From contig JAQSWQ010000040.1 of assembly GCA_029266525.1 (NCBI GenBank), positions 1-33,672 of the forward strand: DNA of 33,672 nt. The letters are read 5' to 3'. Below are positions 1 through 7,156 of this stretch, piece by piece. Below the pieces are notes generated by a model. It was not told the origin of the DNA. It did not search any database and saw only the letters and a program-made list of their open reading frames with translations. This DNA comes from Microvirga sp. (GTDB taxonomy: Bacteria > Pseudomonadota > Alphaproteobacteria > Rhizobiales > Beijerinckiaceae). How positions within the stretch are numbered: position 1 is the first letter of the stretch; each line of letters begins with the position of its first letter. Both the position numbers and the translations under genes were made by a program.

Positions 1-1
1 T

Positions 2-85
2 CGAAGGCTCAAGACGATGCGCGGCCTCACGCCCTACGAACACGTCCTTCAGGACGAAAGAAGAAGCTCACGGGGCCTGAGCTGA
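2..85 (+). pseudogene. C-terminal remnant of an IS481-type transposase
   Basis: The frame open from base 2 to the TGA at 83-85 reads RRLKTMRGLTPYEHVLQDER and then a short tail. The segment LKTMRGLTPYE matches the conserved C-terminal stretch of IS481/IS3-group DDE transposases (LKTLKGLTPYE-type). In intact members this is followed by a longer tail ending near PGLNT. Here the tail diverges after about six residues, so the end is lost or rearranged. The gene continues off the left edge and I cannot tell whether the catalytic part survives. No terminal inverted repeat was found downstream. Confidence 0.65.
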
Positions 86-175
86 GGCTGAAAGATGGTC
101 GTCAGTGGTCATGCGAGCATAATGCGCAAAGGGAATGCCACGCCGGTTTAGTCCTGTTCAACGGACAGAACACCT

Positions 176-394
176 TCACCGTTTTCGCCCACCATGCGGA
201 TCGAGAATCACGGCCTCAATCGGCTCCTGCTGAAGCGCCATCAGCGCGTCTTCAGGGCTCGCGGCGATTGCGACCACCTCGCCTCCGGCATCTTCGACCA
301 ACAGGTCGAGACGCGCGGCAACGAAGGGATCGGAGTGAACGACAAGCACGCGGGCACCCTTCAGCGGTGACTCTCGATTCGCGTCTTGGTGCAT
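176..394 (-). pseudogene. truncated response-regulator receiver domain
   Basis: The 72-residue product contains the first half of a CheY-like receiver: beta-1 (ARVLVVHSDPFVAARLD), helix 1 and a GGEVVAIAASPEDAL segment, then AVILDPHGG. The Asp of AVILD is at the position of the phospho-acceptor. An intact receiver is about 120 residues, and related rhizobial stand-alone receivers continue after LDVNLGG. Here the frame runs into RKR and a stop straight after the GG, so the second half (Thr/Ser and Lys switch residues) is missing. It could be a real micro-protein, but truncation in a decaying neighbourhood is the simpler reading. Confidence 0.5.
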
Positions 395-477
395 GCCGCC
401 ATCCTTCTACATGCCTATTCGGCACTGAGGATGAGCTAACGACGAGTCGTGACGAGAGTGCGACGTTGGCAGTTTGA

Positions 478-1276
478 GCCTCAAACTTCGTCATCGCGAA
501 GTTGGTCCTGGCCGACCTGCACATCCCGCCGCTGTTCTTCTCGGCGGTTCGGCTGCCATGTCCTCATCGCCGTCTGCCCGTGGCTGCTTCCAACTCCACG
601 TCCCTTGCGTCGGACTATCGTTGTTGGTGTGCTCATGGGTGCTGGCAGCTTCGGGCTGGTCACAGTCGGGCTGATGACCGCCACGCCGTCTAGCGTCGCG
701 GTCGTCGTCCAACTCGGCGTGCCGATCACGACGCTCCTCTCCGTCCTGATCTTGGGCGAACGGATTGGCTGGCAGCGCGGCTTCGGCATCGCCATGACAT
801 TCGCGGGCGCGATTACCGTGATGTGGGACCCGAGCGGGTTCACGTTGTCCGTGGGGCTCTTGTTCGTCGTCGCAAATGCGTTCTGCACGTCACTCGGAGC
901 CGTGATGATCAACCAGATGTCAGGCGTGCGACCGCTGCAGCTCCAGGCGTGGGTTGGTCTGTCGTCCGTGATTCCGCTTGGTGCCCTTTCGGCGCTCCTG
1001 GAGCAGGATCAAATCCGTCTTGCAATCGAGGGCGGCTGGGCATTCATCGCTGCCGCCGCGTATACAGCCCTTGCGGTGTCGGTGTTCGGACATACGGTAT
1101 ATTTCGTGCTGATCCGGAAGTACGAGGCCAATCTGATGGCGGCGCTGACGCTGATCTGTCCCTTGATGGCAATCGGCTTAGGAGTGATCATCACTGGCGA
1201 TCAGTTTGATGCCCGCATGGCCGTTGGCACGGTCATCGTGCTTGTCGGCGTATTGCTGATTTTCTTAGCCCCTTGA
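478..1276 (+). pseudogene. EamA/DMT-family exporter, 5'-truncated and frameshifted
   Basis: From about 553 to 1276 the frame encodes a typical ten-helix EamA protein (VGVLMGAGSFGLVTVGL, then SVAVVVQLGVPITTLLSVLI, then ERIGWQRGFGIAMTFAGAIT, and a second repeat ending LVGVLLIFLAP). The true N-terminal part lies in another frame: bases 478-550 read SNFVIAKLVLADLHIPPLFF, the conserved EamA start after the WGxNFVxAK motif. An in-frame TGA at 475-477 precedes it and replaces the first ~12 residues. The frame must shift by one base near 550-555 to join the halves. The family exports metabolites such as amino acids. A call of the ATG at 449 as the start gives an artificial N-terminus. Confidence 0.7.
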
Positions 1277-1475
1277 CACGCCGCTCCGGCCTAACCTGAC
1301 GCCATCGAATGAACGCCGGATCCAGTGGCGCGGCTCACACCTCGATTCACATGACGGGCTTCTCCGGATGCTCGATGGCTGTGCTGGGCCGGCGTCCCGG
1401 ACAAAGGTCTCGTTTTGTCACCCCGAGCGAACGCCGTACGGCAGGTTTAGCTGCGAGCGCCTGCTAAACGATTCG

Positions 1476-1525
1476 TTAACCATGATTCGCGCAGCTTGAA
1501 GGTGCGTTGCCGCCCGGCAACGCAC
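1476..1525 (+). promoter_or_regulatory. TTAACCAT motif and perfect hairpin upstream of the C93 protein gene
   Basis: TTAACCAT at 1476-1483 matches the half-site of the CtrA recognition sequence, and TAAA lies seven bases upstream, giving an imperfect TTAA-N7-TTAA. At 1502-1511 and 1516-1525 the arms GTGCGTTGCC / GGCAACGCAC form a perfect 10-bp hairpin with a 4-base loop, about 50 bases before the ATG at 1578. The rest of the 1277-1577 gap holds no recognisable gene. The regulatory role is inferred from position only. Confidence 0.3.
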
Positions 1526-1577
1526 GCGGCCCAGTCCTTGCTTGGTGGTCTGGGCACAAGAGCGAGCGCGTGGGGGC

Positions 1578-2234
1578 ATGCGACGCAAAGGGCTTACCGG
1601 GCTCTGCCGAATTGCGACCGCCCTAACAGCGGGAGCAATGCTGCTTATGGGCACAATTGCCGCGGACGCCGATTTCGTCGCGACGCTGCCTTTTGCGCAG
1701 CCCACGCATCCAGCCGGTCCCGCCAAGCCAACCGCCGCCTGGACGCAGTTTTGCAGCCAAGTGCCGGAGGAGTGTCAGATTGACCTGACCGAACCAGCCC
1801 TGATCCAACTCACTCCATTGAATTGGGCTGTGCTCGAAATCATCAACCAGCGCATCAACAGAGAAATTCAACCGAGAACGGACCAGGAGCACTGGGGTGT
1901 TGTGGATCGCTGGGATTATCCCGAAGACGGCTATGGCGACTGCGAGGACTATCAACTGCTCAAGCGCAAGCTCCTGATCGCAGCAGGACTGCCCCGACGC
2001 GCCATGCGCATGACCGTGGTGCTCGATAAGAACGGTGGTGGACACGCAGTGCTGATGATCCTGACCAGCCGCGGCGACTTCGTCCTCGACAATCACACGG
2101 ACGCGGTGCTCGCTTGGACCGAGACCGGTTACGAGTTTATCAAGCGTGAAGGATCGGACGACCTGACCTGGGTTGGACTAGGCGGGAGCGCAACCCGCAC
2201 CGTGGTTGCCACCCGATCAGTGCGGCACCATTGA
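1578..2234 (+). CDS. bacterial transglutaminase-like cysteine proteinase (peptidase family C93, DUF920)
   Basis: The 218-residue product begins with a clear Sec signal peptide (MRRKGLTGLCRIATALTAGA, cleaved around ADA-DF) and is therefore predicted periplasmic. The papain/transglutaminase-type catalytic triad is visible in order: Cys in GDCEDYQLLKRKLL, His in GGGHAVLMI, and Asp in DFVLDNHTD. This is the signature of the C93 family, which is common in rhizobia; its relatives are the periplasmic LapG-like proteases, but the substrate of this branch is unknown. The ATG at 1578 is preferred to the upstream 1542 because it places the positively charged n-region at the start and follows a GTGGGGGC stretch. 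Length is normal and the gene looks intact. Confidence 0.88.
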   Translation: MRRKGLTGLCRIATALTAGAMLLMGTIAADADFVATLPFAQPTHPAGPAKPTAAWTQFCSQVPEECQIDLTEPALIQLTPLNWAVLEIINQRINREIQPRTDQEHWGVVDRWDYPEDGYGDCEDYQLLKRKLLIAAGLPRRAMRMTVVLDKNGGGHAVLMILTSRGDFVLDNHTDAVLAWTETGYEFIKREGSDDLTWVGLGGSATRTVVATRSVRHH

Positions 2235-2401
2235 ACTGAACCCCGAACAGCAGGTGCTCCGGCGGAGCGCCGCAGTATTTGTGGTAGTGCGCTTCGCCGT
2301 CGCGGAAGGTCCAGTCCCAGTAGGCGTGCGCATGTTCGCGCGCTTGTGCGCCTCGCGCGCTCGCGGACCTGCGGCGGTGAACGAGCAGCCGGGCGGCGTC
2401 A

Positions 2402-2556
2402 TCAGCCCCTACTGCGAGCCTGCCAGAGCATGTCGGGGAAGAGCCGGGTCCGAGCAGAATGGCGGCGTGAGCAGCCGCCTTCTCAAGGAAGCTAGATACA
2501 CTGCCGAGGAGATGAACGAATGTCGGGAAGGCGATCTCTGACGGCGTCATGCTCAA
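2402..2556 (-). pseudogene. DUF1993-family remnant, frameshifted and truncated
   Basis: Reading leftward from 2556 (TTG) or 2550 (ATG) gives MSMTPSEIAFPTFVHLLGSV and then SSFLEKAAAHA, which fits the start of DUF1993 proteins (about 170 residues in intact members). The following conserved motif, normally LLxARLxPDM, appears as ILLG and then, after a one-base shift, RLFPDMLWQ, before a TGA at 2402-2404. The last two-thirds of the family are missing. Farther left on the same strand a stretch EHAHAYWDWTFRDGEAHYHK is also open and protein-like, but I cannot place it in any family. Confidence 0.5.
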
Positions 2557-2871
2557 GGCGCGCTCCGTCCCCGCGAGTTCGAGGCCATTTGCCTTTGCTC
2601 CGTCGAATTGCTACATTCTTGCTACGCGCGGCTGCAAAAACCGCTGACAAATCAACGTTTTGAGCGGGTAGGCGCCCCGTCCTGTCGGGTGCGCCACTCA
2701 TGTCGACGGGTAAGGCCAAGGCGCTGCGACAGGAGCCGCGCTGCGCGACCAATGCGGGAATGTCACCCGCATCGACGCTGCCCCCTACTCCGCCGCGCTC
2801 GGCGGCAGGCGGGGAACCTTAGGGGTTGAGCTCGGTTTTCCGCTGGGGATCTCGACGCGCGAGACGGTGCC
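2557..2871. other. 315-bp stretch without a recognisable gene
   Basis: Short frames on both strands show no family signature, signal peptide or convincing ribosome binding site. Lower-GC text around 2600-2665, including CTGCAAAAACCGCTGAC, interrupts GC-rich flanks and may carry the promoter of the secreted protein that starts at 2872. No tRNA end or obvious repeat was found. Confidence 0.4.
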
Positions 2872-3270
2872 ATGACCAAACCTATCCTACGACTGGGGCT
2901 GGCCGCTGCTTTGGTTCTTGGCCTCGCTGGCAACGCAACTGCGCTGGGGCCCGCCACGCCTGTCGAAGTATTTGGGTTTGCCCCGACCTTCACGCCGGCC
3001 GCCATGTGCGGGCGTACGTGCAGCAGCGGCGGCCGCTACATCCCCGGCCCGCCCGAGGTGTGCTATCAGCGAGGGCTCGAATATTGCGGCTCCTCCCGCG
3101 ATCCCGCGCCCAATCCACCCGCCGTCGTCGTGCCTGGCCTCGGTCTTCGCATCGAAGGGGGCGGAGGGAGAGGCTATCGCGAGGAGCCCCGTCCGCGGGG
3201 TGACGGCTGCCGCACCATCACCGTCGAGCGCGACGACGGAACAGTTCGCCGAATGAGGCGCTGCGACTGA
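2872..3270 (+). CDS. small secreted cysteine-containing protein of unknown function
   Basis: The 132-residue product opens with a signal peptide (MTKPILRLGLAAALVLGLAG, predicted cleavage near ATA-LG). The mature part is rich in Gly, Pro and Arg and has six cysteines, including CGRTC, VCYQRGLEYC and a C-terminal CRTITVERDDGTVRRMRRCD. Such paired C-terminal cysteines recur in small exported proteins of Bradyrhizobium-like bacteria. I do not recognise a function. The three cysteine pairs suggest disulfide bonds in the periplasm. The ATG at 2872 is chosen because it starts directly at the signal-peptide n-region. Confidence 0.7.
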   Translation: MTKPILRLGLAAALVLGLAGNATALGPATPVEVFGFAPTFTPAAMCGRTCSSGGRYIPGPPEVCYQRGLEYCGSSRDPAPNPPAVVVPGLGLRIEGGGGRGYREEPRPRGDGCRTITVERDDGTVRRMRRCD

Positions 3271-3341
3271 GGCAGGACGCTCAGGGGGGGCATCGTGCTT
3301 AGGCCGCATCGGGACGCTTGTCGAAGGCACTCCGCTGCCGG

Positions 3342-3572
3342 TCAGGCCCGCTGAGGCTCGTCCGCAGCCGGGATGAAGCTGTCGATCTCGACGCAGCCTT
3401 CAAACAGGCGCACGGCATCGGCGAACGCGGGCCAACGCCCGCCGGCTGCCAGCCGCTTCAGCTTGTTCAATGCATCGTCTGCGCAAGTCGCGACGATCTG
3501 CACGGGCAAACCGACCGGCACCGGGCGATTGTCTCCTGCCCTGAACTTCACGAATTGAGCCTGGAAGGGCAT
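3342..3572 (-). CDS. small conserved-looking protein of unknown function
   Basis: A 76-residue cytoplasmic protein (MPFQAQFVKFRAGDNRPVPV onward) with balanced composition, ending in a helical-looking stretch DDALNKLKRLAAGGRWPAFA and an acidic tail. The ATG at 3572 has a GGAG ten bases upstream, while a TTG two codons earlier leaves too little spacing. The protein-like residue pattern, unlike the arginine-rich frames overlapping it, supports a real gene. No family is recognised; the first half could be a small beta sheet. Confidence 0.5.
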   Translation of the reverse strand: MPFQAQFVKFRAGDNRPVPVGLPVQIVATCADDALNKLKRLAAGGRWPAFADAVRLFEGCVEIDSFIPAADEPQRA

Positions 3573-3787
3573 CGACAAAGCACTCCGACAGCGCGCGCCT
3601 TCGAGTGTGCAGGCCCGAGGTTAACGGTTGATACGCGAGCCGAGGAAAAAAGGCCGGACCGATCAGGCCGGCGGCTCGCCCCCTGGCGTCCGGGCGGAAG
3701 GTGCTCAGCCGATTTGGATGGCGACGCGCAGGGCTCGGCCGCACTGCGCCATGCCGCCGCAGTGCCGATCCGCTCCGCGGTGGATAG

Positions 3788-3997
3788 ATGGCGCTCATGA
3801 ACGCCGCCACTCCCCTGAGCACTTCCGAAAAGCAGACCTTGCGTTACGTCGCCGAGGGCGAGGTCCATCCGCGCGAGCTGGATTGGCTGGCGCTGCAGAG
3901 GCTGAAGCAGATCGGATTTGTGGAAGACCACAGCGCCTGGCCGAGGATGACGGCCGAGGGCCGGCGCGCCCTGCAGCAGCTTCTCGCAACCGCGTAG
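3788..3997 (+). CDS. small winged-helix-like protein of unknown function
   Basis: The 69-residue product has the layout of a short winged helix: an N-terminal helix (LSTSEKQTLRYVAEGEVHPR), a central helix ELDWLALQRLKQIGFVED and a C-terminal TAEGRRALQQLLA helix. This pattern resembles single-domain MarR/PadR-type cores and small proteins common in rhizobia. Whether it binds DNA is inference. A second in-frame ATG lies at 3797. No operon partner is evident. Confidence 0.6.
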   Translation: MALMNAATPLSTSEKQTLRYVAEGEVHPRELDWLALQRLKQIGFVEDHSAWPRMTAEGRRALQQLLATA

Positions 3998-4081
3998 CCG
4001 CCGTACGGACCCGCGCTCGGCGGACCGGGATACGGCTCTCTCACGCAGAGCGCCGGAGGGGTACCCGGCTTGATGAGGCGC

Positions 4082-4441
4082 CTAGGCGCGCCCGCCCTGC
4101 ACCACCCGGAGCAGCGGTCTGGTGCTGCGGATCGGGGGCAGCGAGCCTTGCGGGCTGCGCCCCGTCAGCATTGCGACGGCGGCTCTGAGCTCGACCAGCA
4201 TCAGTGGGGGCAACGTGCCGTTGGTGGCGGAGCGGCGGCATTGGTCGGCGGAAGCCGCGAGCACGCCGCGAACGGTCGGACGGTCGCGCGGCGTATGCTC
4301 GAGCTCCGCCTTCACCGCCTCGTAGAAACGAGAGGCCAGAAGCTGCATGTGCAGGGCGCGCGCGCCCGAAACGAGCTCATGCGCCATCTGCGCCACGATC
4401 TCATGGCCGAGTTCGACCAGCTCCGAGGATACGCGTCCCAT
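4082..4441 (-). CDS. hypothetical helical protein
   Basis: The 119-residue frame begins MGRVSSELVELGHEIVAQMA and is predicted largely helical up to residue 55 (ALHMQLLASRFYEAVKAELE), with a second helical part around LPPLMLVELRAAVAMLTGRS. Codon use and composition look protein-like compared with the overlapping arginine-rich frames. I do not recognise the family. The ribosome binding site is weak, so both the start and the reality of the gene are uncertain. Confidence 0.4.
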   Translation of the reverse strand: MGRVSSELVELGHEIVAQMAHELVSGARALHMQLLASRFYEAVKAELEHTPRDRPTVRGVLAASADQCRRSATNGTLPPLMLVELRAAVAMLTGRSPQGSLPPIRSTRPLLRVVQGGRA

Positions 4442-4528
4442 AAAGGGCAGGAACGCCAGGGAACTGGGTGATTCGCTAGTCCTGACGCCTGGATTGCGTC
4501 CTCTTCACTTGCATCCTTTGTGGAAAAG

Positions 4529-5770
4529 CTAGCGCCTGCCGAAATAGCTGCCGCTGCTGATCTCGGCGCGAAGATGCTGCAGGCGCTTCGCGAGCGCCTT
4601 CGCGTCCGCCTTCCAGGCCGAAAGCTTCTGCTGGCGGCGCACGAAGGCCTCGAGCGCGTCCTCATCGCAGGGCGCGCCGAGGCCGATCGCGATCTCGCCC
4701 ACCCGGATGCGGTCGCACCACAGCGCCTCGACGGGGTGGCCGGGCACCGCGCAGGAGTCCATCACCGCAAACCGCCGCTCGTCGAGGGCGAAGCGCAGCG
4801 TGCGGAGGTCGAGAAGGGTGCCGGGCGACATGCGGGCCCAGCTCTCGTCATAGGCGCATTTGAAAGCGACCGCGTTCGGGCCTGCGACGAGGTGGATCGC
4901 CGCCGCGATGGTCTTCCCGCCCACCTTCAGCACGTCGACGACGGTGGCGGGCGCGTCGCCGGTGCCGAGCGCGGCCTCCGCAAAGCCGCGCGTGCCGGCG
5001 TTGCTGGCGAGCGCGGTCCCGCGCTTCCCCTTCCAGCCTGACGCCTCGAGACCCAGGAACTCGCGCACGCCGGCAGGCACATCGGATCCGGCGAGCGTGG
5101 TCATCTCCACCGGTCCGTGCTCGGAAAGCCGCTTCTCGCAGCGGCGCAGCTCGCGGAGCTTCTTCCCGCTCACCCGCCCGCGAAGATAGGCCTCGCTCGA
5201 GAGGCCGGCGCGTAGCGTGGCGCGCTCATGCGAGTGGATCTGGCGGATCGGCAGACCGAGCGAGGCCGCCGCAGCCTGAAGCGCCGTGCCGACCCTGCCG
5301 TCGAGTCGCAGCCCATCCAGCACGAGGACATGGCCGGTGAAATGCCGTTCGAGCGCGTCGATGAGCCCGCGCGCAGCCGCTTCGAGCCCTTCTGCCCGGA
5401 CCAGCGGCGTCGAGTCGCTCACGAAGGGATGGGCGAACGCCTCCACGACCGGATGCGACGTCAGGGGAAATTTCGAGCGCAGGCGGTAAGGGAAGAAGGC
5501 GGCGAGCTCCGACAGGCCCGTGAGCGTGAGGCGGCGCAGCACCAGCACGCCGCTCAGCCTCTCCGCCGCGACCCTGCGCACGAGGGGCAGGAAGAAGTCC
5601 GGACCAAGGAACGGATTGGGGTCGGAGGCGGCGTCGAACAAGGCACGCCACTCCGGCTCGAGCCGCGCCGCCTGCTCGATCGTCAGGAACTCCGGGACGA
5701 GCCGGAACTCCCCGGCGCCGGCCTCACGCGCCGGCCTCATCGCCACCGAGCTGCCCTGGGAAGACGGCAC
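4529..5770 (-). CDS. GNAT-type acetyltransferase of the CelD/BcsL (Acetyltransf_6) family
   Basis: The 413-residue product resembles proteins fused to or neighbouring exopolysaccharide and cellulose loci. It has an N-terminal half with EWRALFDAASDPNPFLGPDF and a C-terminal GNAT fold with KKLRELRRCEKRLSEHGPVE, SGWKGKRGTALASNAG and DVLKVGGKTIAAAIHLVAGP, then AYDESWARMSPGTLLD. These are the usual landmarks of the family, which transfers acyl groups to cell-surface or lipid-linked sugars or amino acids; the substrate here is not predictable. It starts with GTG at 5770 preceded by GAGAG, or alternatively with the ATG at 5740. No polysaccharide genes are adjacent. Confidence 0.82.
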   Translation of the reverse strand: MPSSQGSSVAMRPAREAGAGEFRLVPEFLTIEQAARLEPEWRALFDAASDPNPFLGPDFFLPLVRRVAAERLSGVLVLRRLTLTGLSELAAFFPYRLRSKFPLTSHPVVEAFAHPFVSDSTPLVRAEGLEAAARGLIDALERHFTGHVLVLDGLRLDGRVGTALQAAAASLGLPIRQIHSHERATLRAGLSSEAYLRGRVSGKKLRELRRCEKRLSEHGPVEMTTLAGSDVPAGVREFLGLEASGWKGKRGTALASNAGTRGFAEAALGTGDAPATVVDVLKVGGKTIAAAIHLVAGPNAVAFKCAYDESWARMSPGTLLDLRTLRFALDERRFAVMDSCAVPGHPVEALWCDRIRVGEIAIGLGAPCDEDALEAFVRRQQKLSAWKADAKALAKRLQHLRAEISSGSYFGRR

Positions 5771-5881
5771 GCCGAATCTCTCGTTTCCTGCGCGAGCCGC
5801 AGGTGCGCACGAGAGTTGGCCCGAATCGGTTAACTTCCCGGAAAGGAGCCGGATGCGTCGCCCGCCAGCAATAGCTGCCGT

Positions 5882-6322
5882 TCAGCAGCCCCGGCAGACG
5901 CTGCCCATGATCTCGGAAGCTTTCCGCTCCGCAGGGCTCGGACGCGCCGAAGGTACAGCCTTGCGCGGCTGCTCCTTCTCCGGCTTGTCCGCTTTCGTGG
6001 CCGTGCGAGTCCCGCGCCGCGTTCGCACCTTGCGCGGCGGCCGCTCCGGCGGGCCGACGAGGCGGGGCGCCGTCGGCCGCCGGATCGCGGACGGCGCGCC
6101 CGGGCTCGTCAGCCCCGGCTGCCGCAAATCCGAGGCGGCCGCCGCCGGGTTTGTGGCGCTTGGATTGCGGATGTCGGATGCCGCGGCGGCCGGGTTGAAG
6201 GAGCTCGGGTTGCGCACGTCCGAGGCGGCGGCGCTGGGGTTGACCGCTACACCCTGCGAGCGGGCTGGGGCCGACGCGCTGAGGGCCGCCACAAGGCTTA
6301 CGACCGCGAAGATCCAGTGCAT
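5882..6322 (-). CDS. small secreted protein with NPxAAASDxRNPS repeats
   Basis: The 146-residue product starts at the ATG at 6322, where a signal peptide begins (MHWIFAVVSLVAALSASAPA, cleavage after ARSQG or close to it). The mature N-terminus carries three near-identical repeats of about 14 residues: NPSAAASDVRNPSSF, NPAAAASDIRNPSAT and NPAAAASDLRQPG. A basic, proline-rich region follows (RPPRKVRTRRGTRTATK), and the protein ends with two cysteines (GSVCRGC). The frame remains open upstream to 6433, but that extension is arginine-rich and masks the signal peptide. No function is recognised. It ends about 110 bases from the acetyltransferase start. Confidence 0.7.
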   Translation of the reverse strand: MHWIFAVVSLVAALSASAPARSQGVAVNPSAAASDVRNPSSFNPAAAASDIRNPSATNPAAAASDLRQPGLTSPGAPSAIRRPTAPRLVGPPERPPRKVRTRRGTRTATKADKPEKEQPRKAVPSARPSPAERKASEIMGSVCRGC

Positions 6323-6473
6323 GGATTTACGTCCGTCGCCCCTTCGGCAACGCGGACGATGATGCGGGCGTTCCGCATCATCGCGCCGTGCGTTTCGCGC
6401 GCGCAACGCAGGGCGACATACTGGCGAAATCATGAGCCGTTAGAGCGGCGTCCGTTCACTTCGGACCGCACCC

Positions 6474-6551
6474 ATGGCTCGCCATCTCCTGCCTATCCTT
6501 CTCGGCATCCTCGCGCCGCTCGCCACCGGCGCCTGGCTTCTCGCCCATTGA
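6474..6551 (+). CDS. possible 25-residue membrane micro-protein
   Basis: ATG at 6474 to TGA at 6549-6551 encodes MARHLLPILLGILAPLATGA followed by WLLAH, a single hydrophobic helix with a basic start. There is no clear Shine-Dalgarno sequence. It lies between divergent secreted-protein genes, upstream of a second small hydrophobic frame. Support is composition only. Confidence 0.3.
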   Translation: MARHLLPILLGILAPLATGAWLLAH

Positions 6552-6577
6552 CGTAGCACCGACCAGGAACCCGCCCC

Positions 6578-6688
6578 GTGAATTCCGCTCTCCCGAATCC
6601 CGTGCCCTCCTTTGCCCGCGCCTTCTTCGGCTTTGCGGCCTCGACGGCGCTCCTCTCGACCGCGATGGTTCTTCTGGCGGCCTTGTGA
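6578..6688 (+). CDS. possible 36-residue single-helix membrane protein
   Basis: GTG at 6578, with AGGAA eight bases upstream, opens a frame to TGA at 6686-6688. The product starts MNSALPNPVPSFARAFFGFA and continues with a hydrophobic stretch (ASTALLSTAMVLLAAL), i.e. a soluble head and one membrane helix. It sits 26 bases after the preceding micro-frame. Conservation could not be tested; function unknown. Confidence 0.38.
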   Translation: MNSALPNPVPSFARAFFGFAASTALLSTAMVLLAAL

Positions 6689-6810
6689 TCCAGGTGCCGC
6701 AAAGTTCCGCCCTTCAAAACTTGGCGATTGCGAGTCCGGCGCAGGCCGGAGATAGTATGCTCAGGGTCGCGGGCGGAGCTTGTTCCGAACCCCGCCCGGG
6801 AGGATCGATC

Positions 6811-7104
6811 ATGAAGAGGTTGGTTGTGAGTGCCGCGGCTGTTCTCTTCACCACGGCGGTGATGGCGCAGGCTCCGGCGACGCAGCAGGGCTCGGGCCAG
6901 CGCGCGGGCGGGCCGGCGCGCGAGAACATCAGCGAGACCGGCGGCAAGAAGGCAGCGACCGGGAAGACGATGCGCCAGCGCTCTGGCCAAGCGGCCGGTG
7001 GACCCGCAGCCGCAGCGATCTCCGAGACCGGCGGCAAGAAGGCGGCGACGGCGCCCCGCAAGCGCTCGAAGTCCGGCCAGAGCGCCGGCGGCCCGCGGCA
7101 GTAG
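6811..7104 (+). CDS. small secreted protein with ISETGGKKAAT / SGQxAGGPA repeats
   Basis: The 97-residue product starts at the ATG at 6811, preceded by GGGAGG, with a signal peptide MKRLVVSAAAVLFTTAVMAQ. The mature chain is almost entirely repeats. SGQRAGGPA, SGQAAGGPA and SGQSAGGPR alternate with two copies of ISETGGKKAAT, giving a basic, disordered-looking polypeptide with a period of about 30 residues. I recognise no function. It converges on pqqE and shares a terminator with it. It may be a cell-envelope or nucleic-acid-binding protein, but that is inference. Confidence 0.75.
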   Translation: MKRLVVSAAAVLFTTAVMAQAPATQQGSGQRAGGPARENISETGGKKAATGKTMRQRSGQAAGGPAAAAISETGGKKAATAPRKRSKSGQSAGGPRQ

Positions 7105-7120
7105 CCTCGGCAGTCGTTCT

Positions 7121-7145
7121 GGAGGCTCGGCCCGGCCGAGCCTCC
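7121..7145. terminator. bidirectional hairpin between the repeat protein and pqqE
   Basis: Arms GGAGGCTCGGC (7121-7131) and GCCGAGCCTCC (7135-7145) pair perfectly over 11 bp around a 3-base loop. The hairpin lies between two convergent stop codons (7104 and 7157), where a two-way terminator is expected. There is no strong T-run on either side, so its mode of action is uncertain. Confidence 0.6.
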
Positions 7146-7156
7146 TGCTCCGCCCG

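Noticed and set aside
449-477. ATG at 449 as the true start of the EamA protein
   Set aside because: The residues it adds are not EamA-like, while the conserved SNFVIAK start lies in a different frame at 478-501.
2206-2541. 111-codon plus-strand frame
   Set aside because: No recognisable motif, overlaps the C93 gene end and the antisense DUF1993 remnant.
6323-6433. N-terminal extension of the NPxAAASD repeat protein
   Set aside because: It is arginine-rich and would bury an excellent signal peptide that starts at 6322.
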